This document shows, one piece after another, positions 26,342 through 34,616 of a stretch of DNA of 64,000 nt. Location of the stretch: positions 106,189 through 170,188 of the forward strand of contig CAJUNT010000003.1 of the NCBI GenBank assembly GCA_910587735.1, in the 5' to 3' direction. A model generated the notes under the pieces. It saw only the letters and a list, made by a program, of their open reading frames with translations. It searched no databases and was not told the origin of the DNA. Positions within the stretch are counted from its first letter, which is position 1. Every line of letters begins with the position of its first letter. A program made the translations under genes and the position numbers. This stretch comes from an uncultured Clostridia bacterium. GTDB taxonomy: Bacteria; Bacillota; Clostridia; Lachnospirales; Anaerotignaceae.

Positions 26342-26626
26342 TTAAAAAATAAGTTTTGATTTCAAACATGGCATATGTGTGCCGTGACCATTGTCATCAT
26401 AGGGAGTGATTTTATTTCCTACAAAATCACGAAAGGCGACAATTCTATTATATGGTAAAAGAAAATCTTCCACAGGAGAAATACCAGTATCTAATATAGC
26501 AATGCCGATGTTTTTTCCCTTATAGGCAGTATTTTCTTTTTTATGAATGATATGTTTTGCTGTATCCATACGTGCGGAAAGCATAGAATGTTCATGAATA
26601 GCTTGTTTATCAACATAATGCGGCAT
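26342..26626 (-). CDS. Subtilase (S8 peptidase), N-terminal part, cut by the element
   Basis: Residues 1-84 are subtilase: catalytic Asp46 in IAILDTGIS and catalytic His81 in GHGTH. The frame then enters the element and adds ten foreign residues (MPCLKSKLIF) before a stop. GGAG lies before the ATG, so this fragment can be translated, but without Ser it cannot be active. The enzyme has no signal peptide and a short N-terminus, so it would act in the cytoplasm. See the C-terminal half at 21901-22626. Confidence 0.9.
   Translation of the reverse strand: MPHYVDKQAIHEHSMLSARMDTAKHIIHKKENTAYKGKNIGIAILDTGISPVEDFLLPYNRIVAFRDFVGNKITPYDDNGHGTHMPCLKSKLIF
26360..26395. other. Right attachment junction of the element
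   Basis: Contains TGTGT at 26376-26380 shared with the left junction. Element arm CAAACATGGCATA resembles, in inverted orientation, the left element arm (GTTTCATGCCC), as expected for the two halves of an attP site. Confidence 0.6.
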
Positions 26627-26757
26627 ATATAAAACTCCTTTTCTGTCTTTCTATATAGAATATGAAATATAAGTTTTTTTGGGAATTGTTTTTCGGTTAT
26701 TTTTTTAAAAGACATGGCATAGTATAAAAAAGGGAGTAGAACAAAAGGGGGATACAA

Positions 26758-27285
26758 ATGGAAAAAAAAGATGAGGAAACGATACAAAAAATGAAATTGA
26801 TTTCTCAGCTTATGGGACAACAGTCGCCAAAAGAGTCAGAATTGTTAAAAATGATGGAAACAGCAAAAAAAATGCAGCAGTTTTTTGGTGCGGAGGAAAA
26901 TATACATAATGAAAAAAGGAATTGGAAAAAAGATAATTTTACAAAATCAAAAAGTACATTAACATCAAAAGAGGATACTATGCTTTTTGCAAGAACAAAA
27001 GAAGAAAATATGATATATGCTTCTATTCCTTTTTTGGACAGAGAATACCAAAAATATTTGTATGTAATTGTAATATTGTTAGAAATGAAAAGAGTATTAC
27101 AAGGAGAATGGGGAGAAACATTGGAGGCTAGAAGTAAACAGAAAGACAATGTTAAAATAAGAAAAAGAAATTTATTACAGGCACTTCGTCCGTATTTAAC
27201 AAGTGAAGAAAAGCAAAAAATAGATTTTGTTGTAAAAGCAATGGATATGAAAAACATTATGGAATGGAAGGAAGAAATATCATGA
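26758..27285 (+). CDS. Uncharacterised protein divergent from subtilase, first of two coupled genes
   Basis: 175 residues, mostly charged helix, no signal peptide or membrane span. Family not recognised. AAAGGGGGA precedes the ATG. The stop overlaps the next start as ATGA, so translation is coupled. The C-terminal LLQALRPYLTSEEKQKID segment resembles segments in the next gene and in the protein downstream of the subtilase, tying the three together. It shares an upstream region with the subtilase N-terminal half. Confidence 0.75.
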   Translation: MEKKDEETIQKMKLISQLMGQQSPKESELLKMMETAKKMQQFFGAEENIHNEKRNWKKDNFTKSKSTLTSKEDTMLFARTKEENMIYASIPFLDREYQKYLYVIVILLEMKRVLQGEWGETLEARSKQKDNVKIRKRNLLQALRPYLTSEEKQKIDFVVKAMDMKNIMEWKEEIS

Positions 27286-27557
27286 ATGAAACTTTTTTAC
27301 AAAGACCCGAATTTCAAAAACTTGGAGAACAAAAAATTGCTATATTACAGGAATTGGCACAAAAAGCAAAAGGAAAAGAGCCCATGGAACTTTTAGAACT
27401 TTTGCAAATATATGGTCAAAAGTTGACAGGAGGAAATGCCATTGCACCCGCAGAAAGAACAGCATTGCTTACTGCTATGGAGGAAAGCCTAGAAAATGAA
27501 GAAAAAATGCAGTTTCAAAAAGCAGTACAGATGTTAAAAATAATGGGGAAATTATAA
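27282..27557 (+). CDS. Small uncharacterised helical protein, coupled to the upstream gene
   Basis: 91 residues from the ATG that overlaps the upstream stop; an earlier in-frame ATG at 27264 has no better ribosome site. Fully helical, acidic, no Cys. The C-terminal half (RTALLTAMEESLENEEKMQF) carries the helical motif also seen in its operon partner and in the 143-residue protein beside the subtilase. Function unknown. Confidence 0.7.
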   Translation: MNETFLQRPEFQKLGEQKIAILQELAQKAKGKEPMELLELLQIYGQKLTGGNAIAPAERTALLTAMEESLENEEKMQFQKAVQMLKIMGKL

Positions 27558-27576
27558 TGTGAAATATAAAAAACAA

Positions 27577-27610
27577 ATACGTCTGCTGTATAAACAAACA
27601 GCAGACGTAT
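27577..27610 (+). terminator. Terminator-like hairpin after the two-gene operon
   Basis: Perfect 13-bp stem ATACGTCTGCTGT / ACAGCAGACGTAT. The T-tract starts only about 12 bases later, so it is strong as a hairpin but not canonical. Confidence 0.65.
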
Positions 27611-27747
27611 AAACAGAAATATTTTTACTTTTCAAAATATCATGATAATGGTATAATAAATAATAGTTATTATGTAATCAATAAAGACACGATACAGCAT
27701 GAATTTGTTTACATCAGTATCAGTGCCTTTTTATTTTACAAAATTTT

Positions 27748-27771
27748 AGCGTGTCTATAATATGACACGCT
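27748..27771 (-). terminator. Hairpin downstream of the small membrane protein gene
   Basis: AGCGTGTC / GACACGCT, 8-nt loop, followed on the minus strand by AAAATTTTG. Confidence 0.5.
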
Positions 27772-27805
27772 GTTTGTAAAGTTTTTTGATATTCATTTTT
27801 TGTAA

Positions 27806-27988
27806 CTATGGTAAAGAAATATAATCAAATAAAAAAAGTAAAACTAATGCGATATAAAAATAATTATGATTTTCTGAAACATTTTTTATCTCTTGTGTTT
27901 GTTCTGTATCAACTTGTTTTGATTCTGTTCCACAATAAAGTGTATTTTGAAAAGAAATAGGAATAGAACGGTTATATATAGAATACAT
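27806..27988 (-). CDS. Small single-span membrane protein
   Basis: 60 residues from an ATG with TAAGGAGGA seven bases upstream, the best ribosome site nearby; the open frame extends 13 codons further without one. The N-terminal half is polar (IPISFQNTLYCGTES), the C-terminal half is one hydrophobic helix (YFYIALVLLFLFDYISLP). The size and design recall small sporulation or stress membrane peptides, but I recognise no family. Confidence 0.6.
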   Translation of the reverse strand: MYSIYNRSIPISFQNTLYCGTESKQVDTEQTQEIKNVSENHNYFYIALVLLFLFDYISLP

Positions 27989-28183
27989 AATATTCCTCCT
28001 TACATAATATAGAAACATTTTTACCATATTTCAATATATGCATAATATAAGTATGATATTCAATCATTTCCATAAATTTCAGTAGTTTTAATAAATAGAT
28101 AATATAATAAATTTGAAATAAAATAGTGTTAGTTTATACAATATATTTATAACAAATCAAGATAGGAGTGTACAAAAGAATAC

Positions 28184-28975
28184 ATGAATCAAAAAAGGCA
28201 CAGAAATTTTAGAATATTGGAATTTAAAAATAATGCTTTTGATGTAATAGGAGATATTCATGGTTGTTATAACGAATTTATGATACTTTTAAAAAAATTA
28301 GGATATGAAAAAGGTGAAAAAGCATATATTCACCCTCATGGAAGGAGACTGATTTCTGTAGGAGATGTTGCGAATAAGGGATATGCAAATATCAAGTGTT
28401 TAGAATTTTGGATAAATCAAGTAAAATATGGAGGAGGTTTTTGGATACATGGCAATCATTGTAATAAATTATATCATTACTTTTTAGGAAATCAAATGCA
28501 CATTTCTCGTGGCTTAGAAAATACAATGAAAGAATTATCACAGCTTTGTGTAGAAGAAAGAGAATATTTTAAAAGAAGATTTATGCAATGTTATGAGAGT
28601 CAATGCTATTATTTAGTGCTGGATAAAAGGAATCTTGTTGTAGTGCATGGAGGTTGGAGGGAGGAGTTTTTAGGAAAATGTAGTAATGTAATTAAAAATG
28701 TTTGTTTGTATGGTGAAAAAACAGGGCATATACTTGAAAATGGAATAGCAGAAAGGCTGGATTGGGTATTGCAATATAAAGGAAAAGCATTTGTAGTATA
28801 TGGACATACTGTAACAGAAAAGCCCATTGTAGTTAATCATACTGCTGCCATTGACCAAGGTTGTGTTTATGGCGGGTTTTTAACAGCACTACGCTATCCA
28901 GAAATTGAATTTATACAAGTAAAGGGAAAACAGTATGCAGAATATAAAGGGCAAAGCAATGTTATATTTGAATAA
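28184..28975 (+). CDS. Metallophosphoesterase of the PPP/PrpE type
   Basis: 263 residues with the PPP-family metal motifs GDIHGC (near 24), GDV (63), GNH (90), VVHGG (149) and YGHT (206). This group includes bacterial diadenosine tetraphosphatases (PrpE/ApaH) and Ser/Thr phosphatases. The usual GDxVDRG is GDVANKG and GNHE/D is GNHC, so the phosphate-binding Arg and the Asp beside it are changed. Activity on dinucleotides or phosphoproteins is uncertain. The start is the first ATG; its GGAG is 15 bases away, so translation may be weak. Confidence 0.8.
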   Translation: MNQKRHRNFRILEFKNNAFDVIGDIHGCYNEFMILLKKLGYEKGEKAYIHPHGRRLISVGDVANKGYANIKCLEFWINQVKYGGGFWIHGNHCNKLYHYFLGNQMHISRGLENTMKELSQLCVEEREYFKRRFMQCYESQCYYLVLDKRNLVVVHGGWREEFLGKCSNVIKNVCLYGEKTGHILENGIAERLDWVLQYKGKAFVVYGHTVTEKPIVVNHTAAIDQGCVYGGFLTALRYPEIEFIQVKGKQYAEYKGQSNVIFE

Positions 28976-29224
28976 TGCTTAAATTATGCAAAAAATATGC
29001 AAAAAATGTATTTGATACAGCGACAAATGAAATTCAATAAAAAACAAATAGTATAGTTTTTATAACACCATAACAATATAAAAATTTCAGAAGGCAATAT
29101 TGACGAATGTTATAATGTAGTGTAAAATAAAAAAATGTAGTTTCGGTTTTTATGACATTATAATATACAATGAATATTTATACGAAATAAAATCGGACAA
29201 CAGCAAAAATATAGGAGGTAAGAA

Positions 29225-30604
29225 ATGTTTAAAAATAATTTTAAATATAGTAATAAAACAAATTTATTGGAAAGTGCTTTTCAATCATATCCCTTACAAG
29301 ATGTAAAAGACCCCAATTTATTTCGAGAATATTTTCCCTATTCAGAAGTGCCTAAGGTAGTATTTAATTATAGAATTGTTCCTATGGATGTTCCAAATGA
29401 GTTATGGATTACAGATACAACATTTCGAGATGGTCAACAGTCAAGAGAACCTTATACTGTAAAACAAATTACAGAAATTTTTGATATGATACACAGATTA
29501 TCTGGTAAAAATGGTGTCATTCGTATGAGTGAGTTTTTTTTATATACAAGAAAAGACCAAGAGGCAGTATATAAATGTTTAGAAAAAGGATATGAATTTC
29601 CAGAAATTACAAGCTGGATAAGAGCATCTAAAAAGGATTTCCAGTTAGTAAAAGAATTGGGACTAAAAGAAACAGGCGTTTTGGTAAGTTGTTCTGATTA
29701 TCATATATTTCATAAAATGCATATGACACGTCATCAAGCAGTAGGACATTATATCGGTATTGTAAGAGAATGTATTGAAACAGGTGTGCGTCCGAGATGT
29801 CATTTTGAAGATATTACAAGAGCAGATTTTTATGGTTTTGTTGTTCCTTTTGCTATGGAACTTATGAATTTGATGGAAGAAACAGGAGTACCCGTTAAAA
29901 TTAGAGCTTGTGATACATTAGGATATGGTATCACATATCCAGGTGCAGTATTACCTAGAAGTGTTCCAGGCATTATATATGGTTTGAGACATCATGCTGG
30001 TGTACCTGCAAATCTTTTAGAATGGCATGGACATAACGATTTTTATAGAGCTGTAAATAATGCATCTTATGCATGGCTTTATGGAGCGAGTACTGTAAAT
30101 TGTTCTTTATTGGGGATAGGAGAAAGAACAGGAAATACACCTTTAGAAGCTATGGTTATGGAATATGCCCAAATTAGAGGTACATTAAATGGTATGGATA
30201 CAAGGGTAATTACAGAAATTGCAGAATATTATGAAAAAGAATTAGGATATACAATACCACCTATGACACCTTTTGTAGGTAAAAATTTTAATGTGACAAG
30301 AGCAGGCATTCATGCGGATGGTATATTGAAAAATGAAGAAATTTATAATATATTTGATACTGAAAAGTTGTTAGATAGACCTGTTAGAATTGCCATTTCA
30401 AATACATCTGGTACAAGTGGTATTGCTCATTGGATAAATACATATTTCCATTTAAAAGGACAAGCTGCGGTTTCTAAAACAGATGATGTTGTGAATATAG
30501 TATATCAATGGGTAAATGACCAGTATAATGAAGGTCGTGTGACAGTAATTACAGATGAAGAATTAGAACGTGTAACATTAAGAGCAATGGAACAAAAAGG
30601 CTGA
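29225..30604 (+). CDS. Re-citrate synthase (2-isopropylmalate synthase family)
   Basis: 459 residues, DRE-TIM metallolyase. Signature DTTFRDGQQSR lies at 64-74; the HxH metal motif is in EWHGHNDFY; RACDTLGYGITYPGA, STVNCSLLGIGERTGN and FNVTRAGIHADG follow. The long N-terminus and the NWS-free body match the Re-face citrate synthases of clostridia rather than leucine-pathway enzymes. It condenses acetyl-CoA with oxaloacetate. The adjacent isocitrate dehydrogenase supports this over homocitrate or isopropylmalate synthase; no leuCD or aconitase genes are in the window. AGGAGGTAAG precedes the ATG. Confidence 0.88.
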   Translation: MFKNNFKYSNKTNLLESAFQSYPLQDVKDPNLFREYFPYSEVPKVVFNYRIVPMDVPNELWITDTTFRDGQQSREPYTVKQITEIFDMIHRLSGKNGVIRMSEFFLYTRKDQEAVYKCLEKGYEFPEITSWIRASKKDFQLVKELGLKETGVLVSCSDYHIFHKMHMTRHQAVGHYIGIVRECIETGVRPRCHFEDITRADFYGFVVPFAMELMNLMEETGVPVKIRACDTLGYGITYPGAVLPRSVPGIIYGLRHHAGVPANLLEWHGHNDFYRAVNNASYAWLYGASTVNCSLLGIGERTGNTPLEAMVMEYAQIRGTLNGMDTRVITEIAEYYEKELGYTIPPMTPFVGKNFNVTRAGIHADGILKNEEIYNIFDTEKLLDRPVRIAISNTSGTSGIAHWINTYFHLKGQAAVSKTDDVVNIVYQWVNDQYNEGRVTVITDEELERVTLRAMEQKG

Positions 30605-30640
30605 TAAACAAAATGAAAATCATTAAGGGGGAATAACACA

Positions 30641-31801
30641 ATGAATCAGCAAATTGAAAAAGCAAAAGAACGCTTTGGACAATTATTAGAAGAACAAATG
30701 GCAAGAGTAGAAAGAATGAAACAACAAAAGGATTTTGTGGATTATCAATCAAAACAGCAAATTGTAATAGGTATTGCAGGTGGTGATGGTATTGGTCCAG
30801 CAATTACAGCACAAGCAAAAAGAATTATGGAATTTTTATTAAAAGATGCTGTGGCAAGTGGTAAAGTAGTTTTTAAAATGATAAATGATTTGACAATAGA
30901 AAAAAGAGTAGAGGCAATGAAGCCAATACCAGATAATGTTGTAGCAGAATTAAAGCAATGTGATGTCATATTAAAAGGACCTACTACTACACCAAGAGCA
31001 GGCGACCCATGGCCAAATATTGAAAGTGCTAATGTGGCAATGAGAAAAGAATTGGATTTATTTGCTAATGTTAGACCAGTAAAAGTACCAGAACAAGGCA
31101 TTGACTGGGTATTTTACAGAGAAAATACAGAAGGCGCTTATACATTAGGTAGTAAAGGTTTTGCTGTGAATGAAGATGTTAACATTGATTTTACAGTAGC
31201 AACACAGGAAGGTACAGAAAGAATTATCAGAGCAGCGTTTGAATATGCTAAAAAGAATAAAAAGACAAAAGTAACTGCTGTAACAAAAGCAAACATTATA
31301 AAGGCAACAGATGGTAAATTTTTAGAAGTATTTTATAATATTGCAAAGGAATATCAAGGTATTGAAGCAGATGATTGGTATGTTGATATTATGACTGCAA
31401 AATTAGTGGATGAAAAACGCCGTCAGCAATTCCAAGTAGTAGTATTACCTAATCTTTACGGTGATATTATTACAGATGAAGCAGCAGAATTTCAGGGAGG
31501 CGTTGGTACAGCAGGTAGTGCAAATATTGGTAAAAAGTATGCTATGTTTGAGGCAATACATGGCTCTGCTCCAAGAATGGTGGCAGAAGGCAGAGATATT
31601 TATGCAGACCCTTGCAGTGTTATCAGAGCGGTTGTTATGTTGTTGTCACATATTGGTTTTCAAGCAGAAGCAGATAAGTTAGATAAAGCACTTGATATTT
31701 GTACGCAAACAGAAAGAAAAGTGTATACAACAGGTCGTTCTAATGGTGCAACATCTGCTCAGGTTGCCGACTATATTATGGAAACGATAGAAAAATTGTA
31801 A
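30641..31801 (+). CDS. Isocitrate/isopropylmalate dehydrogenase family protein, probable isocitrate dehydrogenase
   Basis: 386 residues of the beta-decarboxylating dehydrogenase family: GGDGIGPAI, FRENTEGAYTLGS-type substrate loop (YRENTEGAY), KANIIKATDGKF and LPNLYGDIITDEAAEFQGG, with GSAPRMV and RSNGATSAQV near the end. A coiled N-terminal extension of about 40 residues is unusual. It is 36 bp after the citrate synthase, so together they lead from acetyl-CoA to 2-oxoglutarate and glutamate. Cofactor preference cannot be read reliably. Isopropylmalate dehydrogenase is the less likely alternative. Confidence 0.88.
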   Translation: MNQQIEKAKERFGQLLEEQMARVERMKQQKDFVDYQSKQQIVIGIAGGDGIGPAITAQAKRIMEFLLKDAVASGKVVFKMINDLTIEKRVEAMKPIPDNVVAELKQCDVILKGPTTTPRAGDPWPNIESANVAMRKELDLFANVRPVKVPEQGIDWVFYRENTEGAYTLGSKGFAVNEDVNIDFTVATQEGTERIIRAAFEYAKKNKKTKVTAVTKANIIKATDGKFLEVFYNIAKEYQGIEADDWYVDIMTAKLVDEKRRQQFQVVVLPNLYGDIITDEAAEFQGGVGTAGSANIGKKYAMFEAIHGSAPRMVAEGRDIYADPCSVIRAVVMLLSHIGFQAEADKLDKALDICTQTERKVYTTGRSNGATSAQVADYIMETIEKL

Positions 31802-31805
31802 TATT

Positions 31806-32228
31806 ATGGAAGAATTATTAGTATATGCTATATTGCTTTATCAAAATATTATAACAGAAGAAATGTATCAAAAAAGATTAAATGAATTATTTTTGAAAGA
31901 TATAGAAAATGAAATATTTTTAAAATTAGAATGGGAAACGGATATCAATAAAGCAATTATTTATATTCGCACACATATTAATTATCAAAATATAAATCAT
32001 GAAGAATTTGGAAAATCTCTCATGGAAGTGTTAAAAAAATATTATGAATGTTGTACTAGTATAGAACAATTTTCAGAGAAAATGTATTTACTATGGAAGA
32101 GCCTTCCAGGAGAGATACAAGACAAACAACCATTTTTTACACTTAGTTATGCAGATGACCCATTATCATGGGAAGATGAAAAACAAACACGTTTTATTTA
32201 TGAAAATATGTTAAACTATTATTTATAG
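31806..32228 (+). CDS. Uncharacterised protein at the end of the citrate synthase operon
   Basis: 140 residues, starting 4 bp after the dehydrogenase stop, so co-transcribed. Acidic, helical, with several aromatic residues and one Cys-Cys pair near the middle; no membrane span or known motif. Family not recognised. The weak ribosome site suggests translation coupled to the upstream gene. A terminator follows directly. Confidence 0.7.
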   Translation: MEELLVYAILLYQNIITEEMYQKRLNELFLKDIENEIFLKLEWETDINKAIIYIRTHINYQNINHEEFGKSLMEVLKKYYECCTSIEQFSEKMYLLWKSLPGEIQDKQPFFTLSYADDPLSWEDEKQTRFIYENMLNYYL

Positions 32229-32233
32229 TAATT

Positions 32234-32262
32234 TAAAGAGTGCTGTTGTTCAACACTCTTTA
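32234..32262 (+). terminator. Terminator of the citrate synthase operon
   Basis: AAAGAGTG / CACTCTTT stem with inner TGTTG/CAACA pairing as an alternative, then a short T-run. Confidence 0.75.
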
Positions 32263-32290
32263 TTTGTATAAAAAAGTGAGGGGATAAAAT

Positions 32291-33406
32291 ATGAAAAAAT
32301 GTATTATTAGTATGATAACAATATTATTATTTTTTTGTTTTATGACAACAGTATATGCTGCGGATGAAATCAATATTATAGTAAATGGCAAAAAAATAGA
32401 ATTTACAAAAAATAAACCTTATATTTTTGATAGAGATAATCGTGTTGTTGTACCAATAAAAGAAATTGCGGAAGCAATAGAAGCAGAAGTAGTATACGAT
32501 GAAGAAAAAAATATTATAACTTTCTCAAAAAAATATGATATCAACAATGGTGCTTTTTATGACAACTTTTTTGATGATGGCAAAGAATTTTTGACATTAT
32601 ATCAAGTTTCATTTCGGTGTGGAGAATTAGCTTATTGGGTATATTTAGAAACATCTGATAATAATGGAAATGTAGTAGGGCAGGGGGAATGGTTTGGTAT
32701 TTCAGACTGCATTTCTATATATAACATGGATACAGAAAAAGCATTTGTTCCAATTAAATATGTTGCAGAAGAATTTGGTTATACTGTAACATGGGACGCT
32801 AAAACAGCAACTGTAACACTTTCTAATGAAAATACTAAAACAATGGGTCATAAATTGGGTAGTAAACAAAATCATGCTTTTTTAAGCGAAATAATGCCTA
32901 ATATACAAGCATTGAGTGAATGTGTAGAAGAAATGTTTTGTGCAGATGTAGATTTTAATGAGGAATATGCTGGAGTTTATCAAAGTGAACAACAATATGA
33001 TAATGGCAGTGGGCAGCCTATTATGCTTTATAATGTAAAAGAGGAAGCACCAAAGGGAGATTATTTTAGAGACCCAACAGAAAGTTCTTATTATAGTGTA
33101 CATAATTTGAAAACAAATGAAGAAGTACGACTATATTTGAGGAACTATATGACAGATGATATTATAAACAAATGGTTTCATAATGATTTTTTAGAGTATA
33201 ATGGAAATTTGTATCTGCGTCGTGGTAGCAGAGGATATGGAGCAGTTGTATGTCATGCACATAGTGGAAAGTTTTTAGAACAAAAAGATGATAAATATTA
33301 TATAACAGTTGATTTTTTATATTTTGATGATTTTGACCACAAAGAAGTATTAGAATTTACAAAAATAGGAGAAAAGTGGATAATAACAAAAGAATATGAA
33401 TTATAA
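32291..33406 (+). CDS. Secreted protein with copper amine oxidase-like N-terminal domain
   Basis: 371 residues. Signal peptide 1-23 (cleavage after VYA). Residues 26-75 and 153-185 look like the two halves of the copper amine oxidase N-terminal domain common in exported clostridial proteins (INIIVNGKKIEF, RVVVPIKEIAEAIEAEV, AFVPIKYVAEEFGYTVTWD). An insert of about 75 residues splits them. The C-terminal 170 residues (SECVEEMF, YLRNYMTDDII, YYITVDFLYFDDF) look like a lipoprotein-type sensor fold of unknown family. AGTGAGGGG precedes the ATG. Function unknown. Confidence 0.8.
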   Translation: MKKCIISMITILLFFCFMTTVYAADEINIIVNGKKIEFTKNKPYIFDRDNRVVVPIKEIAEAIEAEVVYDEEKNIITFSKKYDINNGAFYDNFFDDGKEFLTLYQVSFRCGELAYWVYLETSDNNGNVVGQGEWFGISDCISIYNMDTEKAFVPIKYVAEEFGYTVTWDAKTATVTLSNENTKTMGHKLGSKQNHAFLSEIMPNIQALSECVEEMFCADVDFNEEYAGVYQSEQQYDNGSGQPIMLYNVKEEAPKGDYFRDPTESSYYSVHNLKTNEEVRLYLRNYMTDDIINKWFHNDFLEYNGNLYLRRGSRGYGAVVCHAHSGKFLEQKDDKYYITVDFLYFDDFDHKEVLEFTKIGEKWIITKEYEL

Positions 33407-33414
33407 ATATAACA

Positions 33415-33434
33415 ACTCCCCTTTTTAGGGGAGT
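33415..33434. terminator. Hairpin between converging genes
   Basis: ACTCCCC / GGGGAGT with a 6-nt loop. T-tracts are short on both sides. Confidence 0.55.
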
Positions 33435-33442
33435 GATATGTA

Positions 33443-34369
33443 TTAATGAAATTCTTTTTGAATCGTTTCACATAATTGTTTTTGCTCCACTTCATGATTA
33501 GGTCGTTGGTCGATTAATACAATAAGCATAGCAGAACCTAATATAATTATACTGCCTATTACTTTTTTTATTGTCATATCTTCTCCCATAAAAAGTACAC
33601 CAATAATATTACTTGTAACAGGTTCAAAAAGACTAAGCATTGCTGCCATTGTGGCATTTAGATATTTGATACCAATTTGAAGCAATGCAATGGCAACAAA
33701 AGCAATTAATATGCTATTTAAGAACATAAAAAAGTAGGCTTGATGAGGCAGATTAAAATGGATACGATTTGTGCAAAGTCCAAAAAGTAGTAAGCCTATT
33801 GCTGCAAATAAAGAAATAAAAAATGTCAATACCATAGAAGGTATTTCTCTTAAATTGAATTTGTCTATGCCTACCATATAAAATGCATTTGCTAAACCAG
33901 ATAATACACTTAAAAAAATACCTAAATAGATATGATTGCTATTTCCGCCTTTTTGGAAGAAAAATAAAATACCTATAATAGATAATATCAATGCTACTAT
34001 TTTCATTTTGACAAGTTTTTCTTTGAAGAATATAAAGCAAATAAGTGCTACAAATACAGGATATAAAAAATGTAGTGTTGTTGCCATACTTGTACCAATA
34101 AAAGGATAAGAGGAAACTAATGTTAATGTAGCACAGCCAAGACCTCCACAAGAAATAACAGTAATAGAGAAAAGCTGTTTTTTTGTAATACGAAAACTCC
34201 CTTTTTGTAAAAGTATAATAATAAATGTAATGGGTACTGCAAAAAAGTTACGGAAAAATGTCGTTGTTTCTGGAGTTGCACCATAGGAATATATTTTTTG
34301 TACGATAGATGGAGCACAGCCAAATAATGTAGCAGATATAATTGTAAATAAAATGCCTTTTACTTTCAT
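33443..34369 (-). CDS. EamA/DMT family transporter
   Basis: 308 residues with ten predicted membrane helices arranged as two EamA repeats (ATLFGCAPSIVQKI opening; SLFEPVTSNIIGVLFMGE in the second repeat, the conserved loop of the family). Members export or import small metabolites such as amino acids or purines; the substrate cannot be read. AGGAGATA lies before the ATG. Single-gene unit. Confidence 0.9.
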   Translation of the reverse strand: MKVKGILFTIISATLFGCAPSIVQKIYSYGATPETTTFFRNFFAVPITFIIILLQKGSFRITKKQLFSITVISCGGLGCATLTLVSSYPFIGTSMATTLHFLYPVFVALICFIFFKEKLVKMKIVALILSIIGILFFFQKGGNSNHIYLGIFLSVLSGLANAFYMVGIDKFNLREIPSMVLTFFISLFAAIGLLLFGLCTNRIHFNLPHQAYFFMFLNSILIAFVAIALLQIGIKYLNATMAAMLSLFEPVTSNIIGVLFMGEDMTIKKVIGSIIILGSAMLIVLIDQRPNHEVEQKQLCETIQKEFH

Positions 34370-34616
34370 AATAAATATCTCCTCATTTAAAAAATTAGTT
34401 CTGTTATAATATGATTACAATAAAATATTTTTTGTGCAAAAAAATAAAAAATATCTATATTTTGCTTATCATATAACAATGATATCAAAAAAACAATAGA
34501 TTTTTAAATAATATTATAATCTATTGTAAACTTTGTAAATCTATTGCAATTTTTATAAGAAGTCGCTATGATAGTAATGGTATAAAAATGTTTTTAATGT
34601 ATTAGGAGGATAGAAT

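Larger units (their letters stand above)
22613..26380. mobile_element. 3.76-kb serine-recombinase element inserted in the subtilase gene
   Basis: Bounded by the shared pentanucleotide TGTGT at 22613-22617 and 26376-26380. Removing one copy and everything between (3763 bp) restores an uninterrupted subtilase frame across GHGTHVTGIV. Cargo: GntR/FCD regulator, secreted protein, large serine recombinase placed 41 bp from the right end. No phage structural, replication or transfer genes and no recognisable excisionase. The architecture recalls developmentally excised intervening elements such as skin; excision here is inference. Confidence 0.82.
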
